Source: an uncultured Pelagibacteraceae bacterium
Lineage (GTDB): Bacteria > Pseudomonadota > Alphaproteobacteria > Pelagibacterales > Pelagibacteraceae
Assembly (NCBI GenBank): GCA_902524235.1
Contig: CABZCF010000005.1
Location: 1-64,000, forward strand
DNA: 64,000 bases
Direction: 5' to 3'
Part shown: piece by piece, positions 32,963-43,538 of the stretch
How the letters are laid out: every line of letters starts with the position of its first letter
Numbering within the stretch: position 1 is the stretch's first letter
Translations under genes and position numbers: made by a program
The notes under the pieces: model-generated
Database searches by the model: none
The model's input: the letters and a program-made list of their open reading frames with translations, nothing else
What the model was told of the DNA's origin: nothing

Positions 32963-34322
32963 TTATTACAATTTTATCTTTAATAAACCACAAACATATT
33001 AATGAAGGAATTACCATCAAAGTAGTGATTATAAAAAAAGTACCCCAATCACCATTTAACCAATCAACTAAAGCTCCAGAGGAGGATGCAAGTGTAGTCC
33101 TTCCAGCTGTACCAATCGAAGCAAGTAGTGCGTATTGAGTTGCAGTATATGTTCTGTCTACAAGCAAAGATATAAAGGCAACAAAAGCAACAGTTGCAAA
33201 TGCAGCTGAGATATCATCAGCTATGACTGCTAAAGCAAATAGCCATTCAGATTTGCCTGACCAAGCAAGTAAAGCAAATAAAAGATTTGTTGCGGCCATA
33301 AAACCTCCAGCAACAAACATTGTTTTGATGGTTCCTGATCTCATAGCAAACACCCCACCAATTAAAGTAAAAACCACAGTCGTTATCCAACCCAATGTTT
33401 TAGAATAAATTGCAATTTCTCCTTTAGAAAAACCAATTTCCTTATAAAATACAATAGACATCCTACCAAGAAAAGCTTCCCCAATTTTGAATAAAAATAC
33501 AAAACCTAGTATCCAAATAGCAATTGTAAATCCATTTTTTTTGAAAAAGCTAATTATTGGATTTCCGATAGTTCCTGATATGTATGCAACAAATCTACTT
33601 AATTTATTTGATGATCCTAGTTTTTCCTCAATTAATTTATCATTTTCCGATTGTTTTATTTGTCTTAGATTATTACTTTGTTCGTGAACAAACATTAAAG
33701 CTATGTTCATCAAAATAACTATTCCGCCCAAAACTAAAAAAGTCGATTGCCAATAATCCTCAATACCAACATTTTCAAAAAACTGTGCTGTAAATAAAGC
33801 AATTACTCCACCAAGCTTATATCCTGTCCACCATCCTACAACAGCTACTGCGGCACCTGCTGCCATTGATTTTCCTTCATTAGCATTAATTTGCTCAATT
33901 CTTAAAGCATCAACCGTTATATCTTGGGTCGCAGATGCAGTTGCAATAATTAATCCAACTCCAATAAGAAGAGCTAAATTTTGTGTAGGATTTATTACAC
34001 TCCAAATTAATAAACTTAACAAAATAATTAATTGCATTAAAACTATCCACCCTCGTCTATGACCAATTTTTTTTGATAAATAAGGTATTTGTATTCTATC
34101 CACTAAAGGAGCCCATAAATAATTAAATGCGTAAACACCGAATATCAAACCTGCCCATCCAATAGTTGATCTACTCAACCCCTCCTCTTTGAGCCATAAA
34201 CTCAAACTGCTAGCAATTAAAACCCATGGAAAACCACTTATTGCTCCTAATAAAAGAATTCTTAACATTCTAATATCTCTATAAACTAGTATTGACTCAG
34301 ACCAGGATTGTTTTTTTTTCAA
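32952..34322 (-). CDS. AmpG-like MFS muropeptide permease
   Basis: SGFPWVLIASSLSLWLKEEGLSRSTIGWAGL, WAPLVDRI, GHRRGW, ATQDITVDALR. Confidence 0.83.
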   Translation of the reverse strand: MKKKQSWSESILVYRDIRMLRILLLGAISGFPWVLIASSLSLWLKEEGLSRSTIGWAGLIFGVYAFNYLWAPLVDRIQIPYLSKKIGHRRGWIVLMQLIILLSLLIWSVINPTQNLALLIGVGLIIATASATQDITVDALRIEQINANEGKSMAAGAAVAVVGWWTGYKLGGVIALFTAQFFENVGIEDYWQSTFLVLGGIVILMNIALMFVHEQSNNLRQIKQSENDKLIEEKLGSSNKLSRFVAYISGTIGNPIISFFKKNGFTIAIWILGFVFLFKIGEAFLGRMSIVFYKEIGFSKGEIAIYSKTLGWITTVVFTLIGGVFAMRSGTIKTMFVAGGFMAATNLLFALLAWSGKSEWLFALAVIADDISAAFATVAFVAFISLLVDRTYTATQYALLASIGTAGRTTLASSSGALVDWLNGDWGTFFIITTLMVIPSLICLWFIKDKIVISGK

Positions 34323-34325
34323 TCA

Positions 34326-35774
34326 TTAAAATTTTCTCCAAAACGACGGGATAAATAAAACTAAAATTGCAAAAAGTTCAAGTCTACCTAGTATCATTGC
34401 AAAACTTAAAATCCATTTTGAATTATTAGAAATTTCCGCAAAATTTCCATTAGGACCAATGTTATCTCCTAGTCCAGGACCAACATTAGATATTGCTGTA
34501 GCAGCAGCTGATAACGCTGATACAAGATCAAGACCGTTAATTGTTAATAAAGAAGTAACTATAAAAAAAATTATAAAGTATAAATATATAAACGAGATTA
34601 CCGATGACATAAATTTTTCATCAATATTTTGTTTTTCATATTTCATATTAAATACTCCGTGAGGATATATTATTTTCTTTATCTGATTAGAAAAAAACTG
34701 ATATAAGATTTGAACTCTAAATATTTTTATTCCACATGTCGTAGATCCTGCACATCCTCCAATAAACATGAGGATCAGAAAGAAAAATAGTGGGAAATTA
34801 CCCCAGCTACTGTAGTTTTCAGTGACATATCCAGTTCCAGTTAAAACAGATACAACATTAAATGAAACTGAAAGAAAATCTATTTCATAAAAATTTTTGT
34901 TAACTATTGAAAGATAAATAAACAAGAAAAATATGGAAAATATAACAATCTTAAAAAATAATTTAATTTGGCTATCTGATATAAATATTTTTTTATCTCC
35001 GTTTAAAAACTTTAAGTAAACAATAAAAGGAATACTGCCTGATAAAATAAAAATTATGGAAGTGATTTCTATGTATGAATTATTAAAATATCCAATCGAT
35101 TCATTATAATTAGAAAAACCTCCGGTTGCTATTGTAGTCATTGCATGAGTAAAACTATCAAAAAAATTCATTCCGCAAATTTTGTATAAAATTGAACACA
35201 AAAAAGTAAGTGATAAATAAATTAAAATTAATCTAAGAGATATCTCTTTTGTTTTTGGTAGAACTTTTTCAGTTTTATCATTTGTTGATATTTTAAATAA
35301 TTGCATACCACCTACATTCATTATTGGCATTAGTGTTATAGCCATGACAATGATTCCGATTCCACCTAACCATTGTAACATTGACCGCCATAGCAATATA
35401 CTTTTTGGTGTATCATTCAGGTTAGAAATTATTGTTGAACCCGTAGTAGTAATCCCAGACATGCTCTCAAAAAAAGCATCAGTTAGAGACAAATTTATTT
35501 CAGAAAAAATAAATGGCAATGACCCAAATATTGCAATACTTAACCATGAAAGAGACGTAAGCAAAAAAGCTTGTTGTAAGTTTATTTTTTTGTCATGGTC
35601 TAAATTTGAGAGATAAAATAACATTCCGAATATTATTGTAGCTAAACCTGATACAATAAAACCTGAGTCTGATTCACTATATACTAATTGTATCAACACT
35701 GGGATTATCATTGATAAACCTAGAATAATTTGCAGCAAGCCTAGAGTGAAAAAAACTGTTTTGTAATTGGACAT
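34326..35774 (-). CDS. trkH: TrkH-family potassium uptake protein
   Basis: Selectivity-like segments ESMSGITTTGSTI, HAMTTIATGGFSN, GGCAGSTTCGIK, AAATAISNVGPGLG. Confidence 0.93.
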   Translation of the reverse strand: MSNYKTVFFTLGLLQIILGLSMIIPVLIQLVYSESDSGFIVSGLATIIFGMLFYLSNLDHDKKINLQQAFLLTSLSWLSIAIFGSLPFIFSEINLSLTDAFFESMSGITTTGSTIISNLNDTPKSILLWRSMLQWLGGIGIIVMAITLMPIMNVGGMQLFKISTNDKTEKVLPKTKEISLRLILIYLSLTFLCSILYKICGMNFFDSFTHAMTTIATGGFSNYNESIGYFNNSYIEITSIIFILSGSIPFIVYLKFLNGDKKIFISDSQIKLFFKIVIFSIFFLFIYLSIVNKNFYEIDFLSVSFNVVSVLTGTGYVTENYSSWGNFPLFFFLILMFIGGCAGSTTCGIKIFRVQILYQFFSNQIKKIIYPHGVFNMKYEKQNIDEKFMSSVISFIYLYFIIFFIVTSLLTINGLDLVSALSAAATAISNVGPGLGDNIGPNGNFAEISNNSKWILSFAMILGRLELFAILVLFIPSFWRKF

Positions 35775-35862
35775 TTTGAATGGACATTATTTTATGGTAA
35801 ATAAATTTCAACTCTATTAGAAAAAAATATAATAGTATTTATGGGGAAAATTTAGGTTAATT

Positions 35863-37431
35863 GTGCTAGACAAAGAAAACATTGAAAAAACTAACGCCTG
35901 GCCTTTCGTTGAGGCTAAAAAAATTTTAAGAGAAAGAAAAAAAAATATAGATAAAAAAGGTAAGATTATTTTGCAAACAGGCTATGGACCAAGTGGTTTA
36001 CCGCATATAGGGACTTTTGGTGAGGTAGCTAGAACTTCAATGGTGGTAAATGCTCTAAATCACTTAACAGATATCCCCAAAGAAATTATTACCTTTTCGG
36101 ACGACATGGATGGTTTAAGAAAAATTCCAGATAATGTTCCAAATAAAGAAATATTAAATAAAAATCTAAGTAAGCCCCTAACTAAAGTTCCTGATCCGTT
36201 TGGAAAATTTAATAGTTTTGGGGAGCATAATAATGAAATGTTAAAAAATTTTTTAAACAATTTTAAATTTAGCTATACCTTTCAAAGTTCTACAGAACTT
36301 TACAAAAAGGGTTTTTTCAATGAAACATTAATACTAATTTTAAATAATTTTAATGAAATTATGAACATAATTATTCCAACATTAGGAAAGGAAAGGCAAA
36401 AAACATACTCACCATTTTTACCTATATGTCCCAATACCGAAAAAGTACTAGAGATACCCGTAAAAGAAATTAAAAATAAAGAAAATAAAATTATATTTGA
36501 TAATAATGGTAAAGATTTAGAGGCTAGTATTTTAGATGGTAATTGTAAACTACAATGGAAAGTTGATTGGGCAATGAGATGGTATGCATTAGATGTAGAT
36601 TTTGAGATGTATGGAAAAGACCTTATTGAAAGTGCAATCCTATCAACAAAAATAATTAAAGTTCTAGGAAAAAATAATCCATCTGGATTTGCATATGAGT
36701 TATTTTTAGATGAAAAAGGCGAAAAGATATCTAAATCAAAAGGAAATGGAATCACAATTGATCAATGGCTTAAATACGCATCTCCGGAGAGCTTATCTCT
36801 TTTTATGTATCAAAACCCTAAGAGAGCAAAGAAACTTTATGATGAAGTTGTTTCAAAAGCTGTAGATGAATATTTAAATTTTATAGATAAAAGTAAGACG
36901 CAAGATGAATTACAGCTATTGTTAAATCCTGCATGGCATGTTCATAATGGTAAGGTTCCAAAAGAGGATATTATTATGAGTTTTTCAATGCTACTAAATT
37001 TAGTTGAGACAAGTAACGCGACGTCTAAAGAAATACTTTGGAAATTTGTAAAAAAATATAAAACCAACATAAATGAAAAAAATTTTCCAATTTTTGATCA
37101 ATTAATTGGTTATGCAATTAAATATTTTGATGAAGTTATTAAGAAAACAAAAAAATATATAAAACCAAATAGTGAGGAGAGAAAAGCGCTAAATCAACTA
37201 GTAAAAAAACTTGAGAATTGTAACAATAAAATGACACCTGAGGAAATACAGACTGAAATATACACAGTTGGAAAAGAAAATGGATACAAAGATAAACTCA
37301 GAGATTGGTTTAAATTAATTTATCAGGTAATTTTTGGAGATGAAAATGGACCAAGAATGGGTTTTTTTATAAGCTTTTTTGGTTTAAGTGAGACAATTGA
37401 ATTAATTAAAAATAAATTAAATAATGTTTGA
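35863..37431 (+). CDS. lysS: Class I lysyl-tRNA synthetase
   Basis: GPSGLPHIGTFGEV (HIGH-like) and GEKISKSKGNG (KMSKS-like). Confidence 0.94.
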   Translation: MLDKENIEKTNAWPFVEAKKILRERKKNIDKKGKIILQTGYGPSGLPHIGTFGEVARTSMVVNALNHLTDIPKEIITFSDDMDGLRKIPDNVPNKEILNKNLSKPLTKVPDPFGKFNSFGEHNNEMLKNFLNNFKFSYTFQSSTELYKKGFFNETLILILNNFNEIMNIIIPTLGKERQKTYSPFLPICPNTEKVLEIPVKEIKNKENKIIFDNNGKDLEASILDGNCKLQWKVDWAMRWYALDVDFEMYGKDLIESAILSTKIIKVLGKNNPSGFAYELFLDEKGEKISKSKGNGITIDQWLKYASPESLSLFMYQNPKRAKKLYDEVVSKAVDEYLNFIDKSKTQDELQLLLNPAWHVHNGKVPKEDIIMSFSMLLNLVETSNATSKEILWKFVKKYKTNINEKNFPIFDQLIGYAIKYFDEVIKKTKKYIKPNSEERKALNQLVKKLENCNNKMTPEEIQTEIYTVGKENGYKDKLRDWFKLIYQVIFGDENGPRMGFFISFFGLSETIELIKNKLNNV

Positions 37432-38470
37432 TATTTTAAGACCTTTTCTTTTTAAAATTAATCCTGAAACTGCACATTCTTTAGCAATAAATGCTTTAAA
37501 ATTTGGAAACATTGCCTCTATCAAAATAAATAAATCTCCACGAATAGAAACGTCAATATTTAGCGAAAAAATACATTCTCCAATAGGTGTTGCAGCAGGT
37601 TTTGATAAGAATGCCGAAGTTTATAACTCTTTATTTAATTTAGGGTTTGGATTTGTAGAAGTTGGAACCGTAACACCTAAACCACAATTTGGAAATCCAA
37701 GACCAAGAGTATTTAGATTAGAAGAAGACGAGGCTCTAATAAATAGATTGGGTTTTAACAATCAAGGATGTGAAGAAATTAGTTTGAGAATAAAAAAAAA
37801 TAAACCTAAAGGTTTGTTGGGAATAAATATTGGCCCAAATAAAGATTCAAGTGATAGAATTGAAGACTACACTACATGCCTAAAAAAATTTATAAATCTT
37901 GCAAGCTATATAACAATTAATATATCTTCTCCTAATACTAAAAATCTTAGAGATTTTCATAAAACAAGTGAATTAAATAATTTAATCAAATCAATACTTG
38001 GAGAAAAAAATAAAGCTAATTCAAGGATACCTATAGCAGTTAAAATTTCACCGGACTTATCATCAGATGAAGTAGAAAAAATTTCCCAAATATTAATAGA
38101 TAATAAAATTGAAACTATAATTATATCTAATTCGACTGATAGAAATAGAGAAAGTTTGACAAATATTAATAGATTTGAAAAAGGTGGGTTATCAGGAAAG
38201 CCTATAGAAAAAATTTCTAACAGAATAATTAACAAATTCTATAATCTTGTAGGAAAACAGATTAAGATCATCGGAGTAGGTGGCGTAGACTCTGCAAAAA
38301 GTGCTTATGAGAAAATTCTAAGCGGCGCAACCCTAGTGCAACTTTACACAGGAATGGTTTATAGGGGTCCGCGTATTGCAGCACAAATTAATAACGGATT
38401 AATTAAAATCTTAGAACAAGAAGGTATAAATAATATAAATGATGTGGTTGGAATTAAAAAATCAACTTGA
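37424..38470 (+). CDS. pyrD: Dihydroorotate dehydrogenase (quinone)
   Basis: SPIGVAAGFDKNAE, NISSPNTKNLRDFH, GVGGVDSAKSAYEKI. Confidence 0.96.
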   Translation: MFDILRPFLFKINPETAHSLAINALKFGNIASIKINKSPRIETSIFSEKIHSPIGVAAGFDKNAEVYNSLFNLGFGFVEVGTVTPKPQFGNPRPRVFRLEEDEALINRLGFNNQGCEEISLRIKKNKPKGLLGINIGPNKDSSDRIEDYTTCLKKFINLASYITINISSPNTKNLRDFHKTSELNNLIKSILGEKNKANSRIPIAVKISPDLSSDEVEKISQILIDNKIETIIISNSTDRNRESLTNINRFEKGGLSGKPIEKISNRIINKFYNLVGKQIKIIGVGGVDSAKSAYEKILSGATLVQLYTGMVYRGPRIAAQINNGLIKILEQEGINNINDVVGIKKST

Positions 38471-38504
38471 CGATTGATCCACGAAATTCTATATAAGCTT
38501 CACT

Positions 38505-38786
38505 ATGTCAAAAAAATGCGAACTTACTGGTAAAATACCTCTTAAGGGTCATAATGTAAGTCATGCTAATAATAAGACAAAAAGAAAATTTTTACCTAAT
38601 TTGAAAAAGGTTTATTTCAAAAGCGAAATTTTAAAAAGAAATTTAAAACTAACCGTTTCAAATGCAGGGGTAAGATCAGTTGATAAAAAAGGTAGTTTTG
38701 ATGAATTCTTAAAATCTACGAAGACTAAATATTTGTCTTTAAGATTAAAAAAAATGAAAAAAACAATCCTTAACAAAACTGCTTAG
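38505..38786 (+). CDS. rpmB: Ribosomal protein bL28
   Basis: MSKKCELTGKIPLKGHNVSHANNKTKRKFLPNL. Confidence 0.96.
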   Translation: MSKKCELTGKIPLKGHNVSHANNKTKRKFLPNLKKVYFKSEILKRNLKLTVSNAGVRSVDKKGSFDEFLKSTKTKYLSLRLKKMKKTILNKTA

Positions 38787-39334
38787 TGAACAAAATATTA
38801 CTTACATTGTCAATTTTGATGGGGTTAATTGTTTTAGCTTCAAATTTTCTTGTTCAGTTCCCTGTAAAAGCATATGGTCTTGAGGAAATACTAACTTACG
38901 GTGCCTTTAGCTATCCGATTGCATTTTTAATTACAGATTTAGCAAATAGGTCTTATGGAAAACTAGCTGCAAGAAAAATTGTTTATATTGGATTTGCTAT
39001 AGGCATAAGCTTTACTCTTTTATTTTCAACTAATTTTACTGATTTAATATCTTTAAGGATTGCAATTGGATCAGGGTCAGCATTTTTAATTGCCCAATTG
39101 TTAGACGTGCAAATTTTTGATAAATTAAGAAAACAGAAATGGTTCATTGCACCATTAGGATCTTCAATTATAGGTTCAACAGTCGATACTTTTTTATTTT
39201 TCTCAATATCATTTTATGGGACTGGTATACCTTGGTTTACACTTTCTCTTGGTGATTTAGCAGTAAAATTATTTGTTGCCTTAATAATGTTAATTCCTTT
39301 TAGATTATTATTATCAACACTTAAACCAGTTTGA
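38786..39334 (+). CDS. VUT/YhhQ-family putative queuosine precursor transporter (GTG start)
   Basis: Multi-TM, SYPIAFLITDLANRSYGKLAARK, GSTVDTFLFFSI. Confidence 0.85.
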   Translation: MNKILLTLSILMGLIVLASNFLVQFPVKAYGLEEILTYGAFSYPIAFLITDLANRSYGKLAARKIVYIGFAIGISFTLLFSTNFTDLISLRIAIGSGSAFLIAQLLDVQIFDKLRKQKWFIAPLGSSIIGSTVDTFLFFSISFYGTGIPWFTLSLGDLAVKLFVALIMLIPFRLLLSTLKPV

Positions 39335-39335
39335 C

Positions 39336-40406
39336 TTAAACGCTTGGCTCACTTTGGGTAATACAATGTATGGCTCCAAAACCCCAAATCAATTTTGTAC
39401 AATCTATACCAATTACTTTTCTTGTTTTAAAAAATTTTTTAAATGTTTTAATCACCGCCTTATCATTTTTATCTTTAAATAATGGTAACAAAACAGATTT
39501 ATTACATATTAAAAAATTCAAGTAACTTGCAGGAACCCTTATATTATTTATAAATATTGCTTTTGGCATGGGAATTTTAATTAAATTAAAATTTTTACCA
39601 TTAATAGTTTTAGCTTTTTTTAAAATATTAAGATTATTTTGCAAAATTTTGTAATTTACGTCTTTTTTATTATTTTCTACTGCTGTCATAATTGTATCAG
39701 GAGATACAAATCTGCAAATGTCATCAATATGGCCATGCGTATCATCACCCTTGATGCCCTTGTTAAGCCAAATAAAATTATTAACATTTAAAAATTTAGA
39801 TAGCATGTTTTCATAATCTTTTTTTTTTATACCAAAATTTCTTTGTTGAATCTTGCTGAGAAGACATTCTTTAGTTAATAAAATTGAACCCATGCCATTT
39901 ACGTCAATTGCACCACCCTCCAATACAAATTTTCTTATTTTTTTTCCAATCTTAAATGTAGGCTCTAACTTTCTGATCTTGGTAATTCTTGAGATTTTAT
40001 CATTGATCTTATTATCTAACTTAAAATCATTGTATTTAGACCAACCATTAAATTGAAAATTTATAAAAACTTTTTTTTTAATTTTTTTATTTATCAAATA
40101 AATTGGACCGAAATCTCTAATCCATACTCTATTTGAGGGAATTTTATGAAACCTAACAAGTTTTAATTTTGCTTTTTGCCTCAACAATATTTTTTTTATT
40201 TTATTTATATCTTCATTGGGTTTAATAATTAAATTTACAAATTGATTTTTTGATATAGCAGATACTATTTTTGATACGGTGTAGGGGATATTTTCAAATA
40301 GACCTGGCCAATCTTTTTTATTATAAGGCCATGTAATCCAAATTGAATCTTGTTTTTCCCACTCACCTGGCATTCTAAAACCAAGAAGAGAAAAGTTTTT
40401 AATCAT
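39336..40406 (-). CDS. aguA: Agmatine deiminase
   Basis: FRMPGEWEKQDSIWITWP, WIRDFGPIYLIN, LEGGAIDVNGMGS, GDDTHGHIDDICRF, catalytic Cys GAIHCITQSEP. Confidence 0.95.
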   Translation of the reverse strand: MIKNFSLLGFRMPGEWEKQDSIWITWPYNKKDWPGLFENIPYTVSKIVSAISKNQFVNLIIKPNEDINKIKKILLRQKAKLKLVRFHKIPSNRVWIRDFGPIYLINKKIKKKVFINFQFNGWSKYNDFKLDNKINDKISRITKIRKLEPTFKIGKKIRKFVLEGGAIDVNGMGSILLTKECLLSKIQQRNFGIKKKDYENMLSKFLNVNNFIWLNKGIKGDDTHGHIDDICRFVSPDTIMTAVENNKKDVNYKILQNNLNILKKAKTINGKNFNLIKIPMPKAIFINNIRVPASYLNFLICNKSVLLPLFKDKNDKAVIKTFKKFFKTRKVIGIDCTKLIWGFGAIHCITQSEPSV

Positions 40407-41280
40407 TGTTTTGATTTTTGATTAGACCTTTATAAGCATCAATTCGTCTGTCTCTCAGAAAGGGCCAGTGTTGCCTAGCATTTTCTACCTTTTTTAAATT
40501 TATGTCACAAACTAAGATTCCTTCTTCGTTTGATTTTAGTTTCGATATTATATTTCCATTAGGATCTATGACAACAGAATTACCCCAAAATTCAATTTCC
40601 CTTTTCCCTTTTTTTTCTTTTCCAACTCTATTTATTGCTACAACAAAAACACCATTAGCAATTGCGTGTGATCTTTGTATTGTAATCCAAGAGTCTAGTT
40701 GAGATTTTCCATACTTCTTTTTTTCTTTAGGATGCCATCCAATTGCCGTAGGGTAAAATATTATCTCTGAACCTTTTAATGTAGTAAGTCTAGCTGCTTC
40801 AGGAAACCACTGATCCCAACAAATAAGTGTTCCTATATCGCCAAATTTAGTTTTCACATTTTTAAATCCCAAATCACCTGGTGTAAAATAAAATTTTTCA
40901 TAATATCCCGGGTCATCCGGTATATGCATCTTTCTATATTTTGATATTATTTTTCCATTGAAGTTAATAGTGACACAGGTATTGTAATAAATCCCAGATA
41001 ATTTTTTTTCAAATAAAGAAATAATTAATATAACGTTTAATTCTTTTGCTAACTTACAAAAAATATCAGAAGTAGAGCCAGGAACTTTTTCTGCAATTTT
41101 AAAATAGGAGTGATTTTCAATCTTACAAAAATATTCTGTCAGGAATAGCTCTGGCATACAAATAATTTTTGCACCCTTACGTGCTGCCTCTTTTATTTTG
41201 CTAATTGAATTTTTTAAATTAAATTCTTTATTTTTTGTAATTTTAAGTTGAATAACACCAACTTTGGTTTTTTTTGACAT
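40399..41280 (-). CDS. aguB: N-carbamoylputrescine amidase (nitrilase superfamily)
   Basis: MPELFLTEYFC, YRKMHIPDDPGYYEKFYFTPGD, LICWDQWFPEAARL catalytic Cys; start at MSKKTKVGVIQL. Confidence 0.93.
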   Translation of the reverse strand: MSKKTKVGVIQLKITKNKEFNLKNSISKIKEAARKGAKIICMPELFLTEYFCKIENHSYFKIAEKVPGSTSDIFCKLAKELNVILIISLFEKKLSGIYYNTCVTINFNGKIISKYRKMHIPDDPGYYEKFYFTPGDLGFKNVKTKFGDIGTLICWDQWFPEAARLTTLKGSEIIFYPTAIGWHPKEKKKYGKSQLDSWITIQRSHAIANGVFVVAINRVGKEKKGKREIEFWGNSVVIDPNGNIISKLKSNEEGILVCDINLKKVENARQHWPFLRDRRIDAYKGLIKNQNND

Positions 41281-41281
41281 T

Positions 41282-42325
41282 TTATTTAAATAAATTTGAG
41301 AAATTTTTTCTATCTCTATTTTTCCACTCACCTTTATGATAGGCGTCGCTTGCAATCAAAGGTAAAACACTAGTAGCTTCTGCAAAAACCATCTGTTCCT
41401 TAGTTGTCTCTACTTTACCCCAAGAACTTGCCTCTTTTAAAGTTGAGCTACTACACGCTCCATCTCTAGAGTCTGCTACTGTGATTTGAATAGCATATTG
41501 ATGCATATCTATTTCTTTACCAAGTAACTCTGCACAAATAACTGTATCTTGGATAAAGTTTTTAGGAACACCCCCTCCAATCATAAATAATCCTGAACCT
41601 TTAGATCTTATTTTGATCTCCGTAAGTTCCCGAAACTCTCTTATTGAGTCAATTGTAATATGTTTTGATGGGTTTTTTTCTTGATGCATGACTAATCCAA
41701 ATCCAGCACTAGAGTCTGTAAATGCAGGACAAAAAATAGGAACATTATTGTCATAAGCTGTTTCAATTAAAGATCCTTTTTTTTTGGCATACTTTTTCAA
41801 ATATCTGCCGATTTCCATTATAAATTCCCTTGAGGTATAGCTTTTAGGGTCTAAATTATCAGCAATATCACAAATAGTTTTGTCACAAACTTGTAATTCT
41901 TCTTCATCAATATATGTATCATAAATTCTATCTATATAATTCTTCCTTAACTCGCTATCGTTTTGGAATTGTGAACCTTGGTAATGTTTGAAACCTAGAG
42001 CTTCAAAAAAATCCATATCTATAATTGAGGCGCCAGTTGCTACTATTGCATCAACCATATTATATTTAACCATATCTCTATAAATATTCATGCATCCCGC
42101 GGCTGAGGTTGAGCCTGCTAATGTCAAAAAAATTGTACAATTTTTGTCTCTTAACATTTGATTAAATATATCTGCGGCATTACCAGTTTCTCTTGAAACA
42201 AAAGACATTTTTTGCATAGATGAAATTATATCTCTTGCATCAAAGGATGTGATATCAATGTGTTCAACTGGATTTTTTAAAAAATCTTTTTTACTGTTGT
42301 GACCTAAGTTTTTATTTTTTGACAT
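41282..42325 (-). CDS. Deoxyhypusine synthase-like protein (probable homospermidine-type synthase)
   Basis: DHS-family sequence: FLTLAGSTSAAGCMNIYRDMV, FCPAFTDSSAGFG, EASSWGKV retaining the catalytic-type Lys. Confidence 0.88.
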   Translation of the reverse strand: MSKNKNLGHNSKKDFLKNPVEHIDITSFDARDIISSMQKMSFVSRETGNAADIFNQMLRDKNCTIFLTLAGSTSAAGCMNIYRDMVKYNMVDAIVATGASIIDMDFFEALGFKHYQGSQFQNDSELRKNYIDRIYDTYIDEEELQVCDKTICDIADNLDPKSYTSREFIMEIGRYLKKYAKKKGSLIETAYDNNVPIFCPAFTDSSAGFGLVMHQEKNPSKHITIDSIREFRELTEIKIRSKGSGLFMIGGGVPKNFIQDTVICAELLGKEIDMHQYAIQITVADSRDGACSSSTLKEASSWGKVETTKEQMVFAEATSVLPLIASDAYHKGEWKNRDRKNFSNLFK

Positions 42326-43504
42326 TTAAGCAACAAGGAATTCACCTTTATTTTCTTTGTCGTACATCGTCATAATTGGAGAGTCCTCAACTTCGTATAT
42401 TTGATTTGAATAAAAGCCATTAAATTCTGTTCTAAATGTTAAACCATACGCCCCAAGTTGACCAAGCTCAATATAATCACCCTCTTTTACATTGTTAGGT
42501 AATAAAAAAGGTCCTTTCATATAATCCATGCTATCACAGGTAGGACCATAAAAATCGAATGCGGTCTTTTTTTTGGACAAAATTCTTCCATCGGTTATTA
42601 ATTTTGATGGATAAACAATATTTGGAACACCTGCATCAAATAGAGTTCCATAAGTTCCATCATTTATGAATAATTTTTGTTTTTTCCTAAGTATAACTCT
42701 TACAATAGTTGAACCGCTTTCAGCCACAATTGCTCTTCCAGGTTCGCAAATAATTTCTGGTAGTTTATTTAGACCTAAATTTTTTAAACTTTTTTTAATT
42801 TCTTCAAAATAATTAACTAATGGTTGAGAAATTAAATCAGGATATATTGTAGGAAAACCTCCTCCAACATTGATATAATCAGGACAAATTTTTGTTTTCT
42901 TAATGACTTTTCCTATTTCATCTATACCTTTTGAATAGGAAATGGGATGCATGCATTGCGATCCAACATGAAAACTAATACCAATTTTTTTCGAATATTG
43001 TTTAGTTAATCTGAAAAGTCCAGTCGCCTCAGAAGTAATTGCTCCAAATTTTTTTGATAAATCTATCTCTGCATGTTCATTAGATACCGAGACTCTCACA
43101 AATAGTTCTAAATCTTTAGCATAATTAGTTGTTTCAATTATTTTAATAAGCTCGTCTTTGGAATCTAATGCAAACGTTTTTATTCCATATTTAAAATATG
43201 CTTGCTTTATATTGTCTCTGCTTTTCACAGTATGCATATAGGAGCACTTAACTTCATTATTTAATTTTTTAACGGTCTCTATCTCTTTAATCGATGCTAC
43301 ATCGAATTGATTAATTCCACTATCAAGTATGGTTTTCAAAACTTCTTGGTTAGGATTTGTTTTTACGGCATATAGTATTTTTCCAGGAAAATTTTTTTGA
43401 AAAAATTTAGAAGCATTAATTATAGGATGCTTCCTTATGCAATAAACAGGTGTATTTGGTTTCAGCTGATTAACTAATTTCTCAACCGATTTAAATTTTT
43501 TCAT
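42326..43504 (-). CDS. Ornithine/lysine decarboxylase, fold type III
   Basis: YAVKTNPNQEVL PLP Lys, CEPGRAIVAESGST, FYGPTCDSMD. Confidence 0.9.
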   Translation of the reverse strand: MKKFKSVEKLVNQLKPNTPVYCIRKHPIINASKFFQKNFPGKILYAVKTNPNQEVLKTILDSGINQFDVASIKEIETVKKLNNEVKCSYMHTVKSRDNIKQAYFKYGIKTFALDSKDELIKIIETTNYAKDLELFVRVSVSNEHAEIDLSKKFGAITSEATGLFRLTKQYSKKIGISFHVGSQCMHPISYSKGIDEIGKVIKKTKICPDYINVGGGFPTIYPDLISQPLVNYFEEIKKSLKNLGLNKLPEIICEPGRAIVAESGSTIVRVILRKKQKLFINDGTYGTLFDAGVPNIVYPSKLITDGRILSKKKTAFDFYGPTCDSMDYMKGPFLLPNNVKEGDYIELGQLGAYGLTFRTEFNGFYSNQIYEVEDSPIMTMYDKENKGEFLVA

Positions 43505-43538
43505 TTTAGCTCCTAAAAAAAAATCTAATAAAAAAAAC

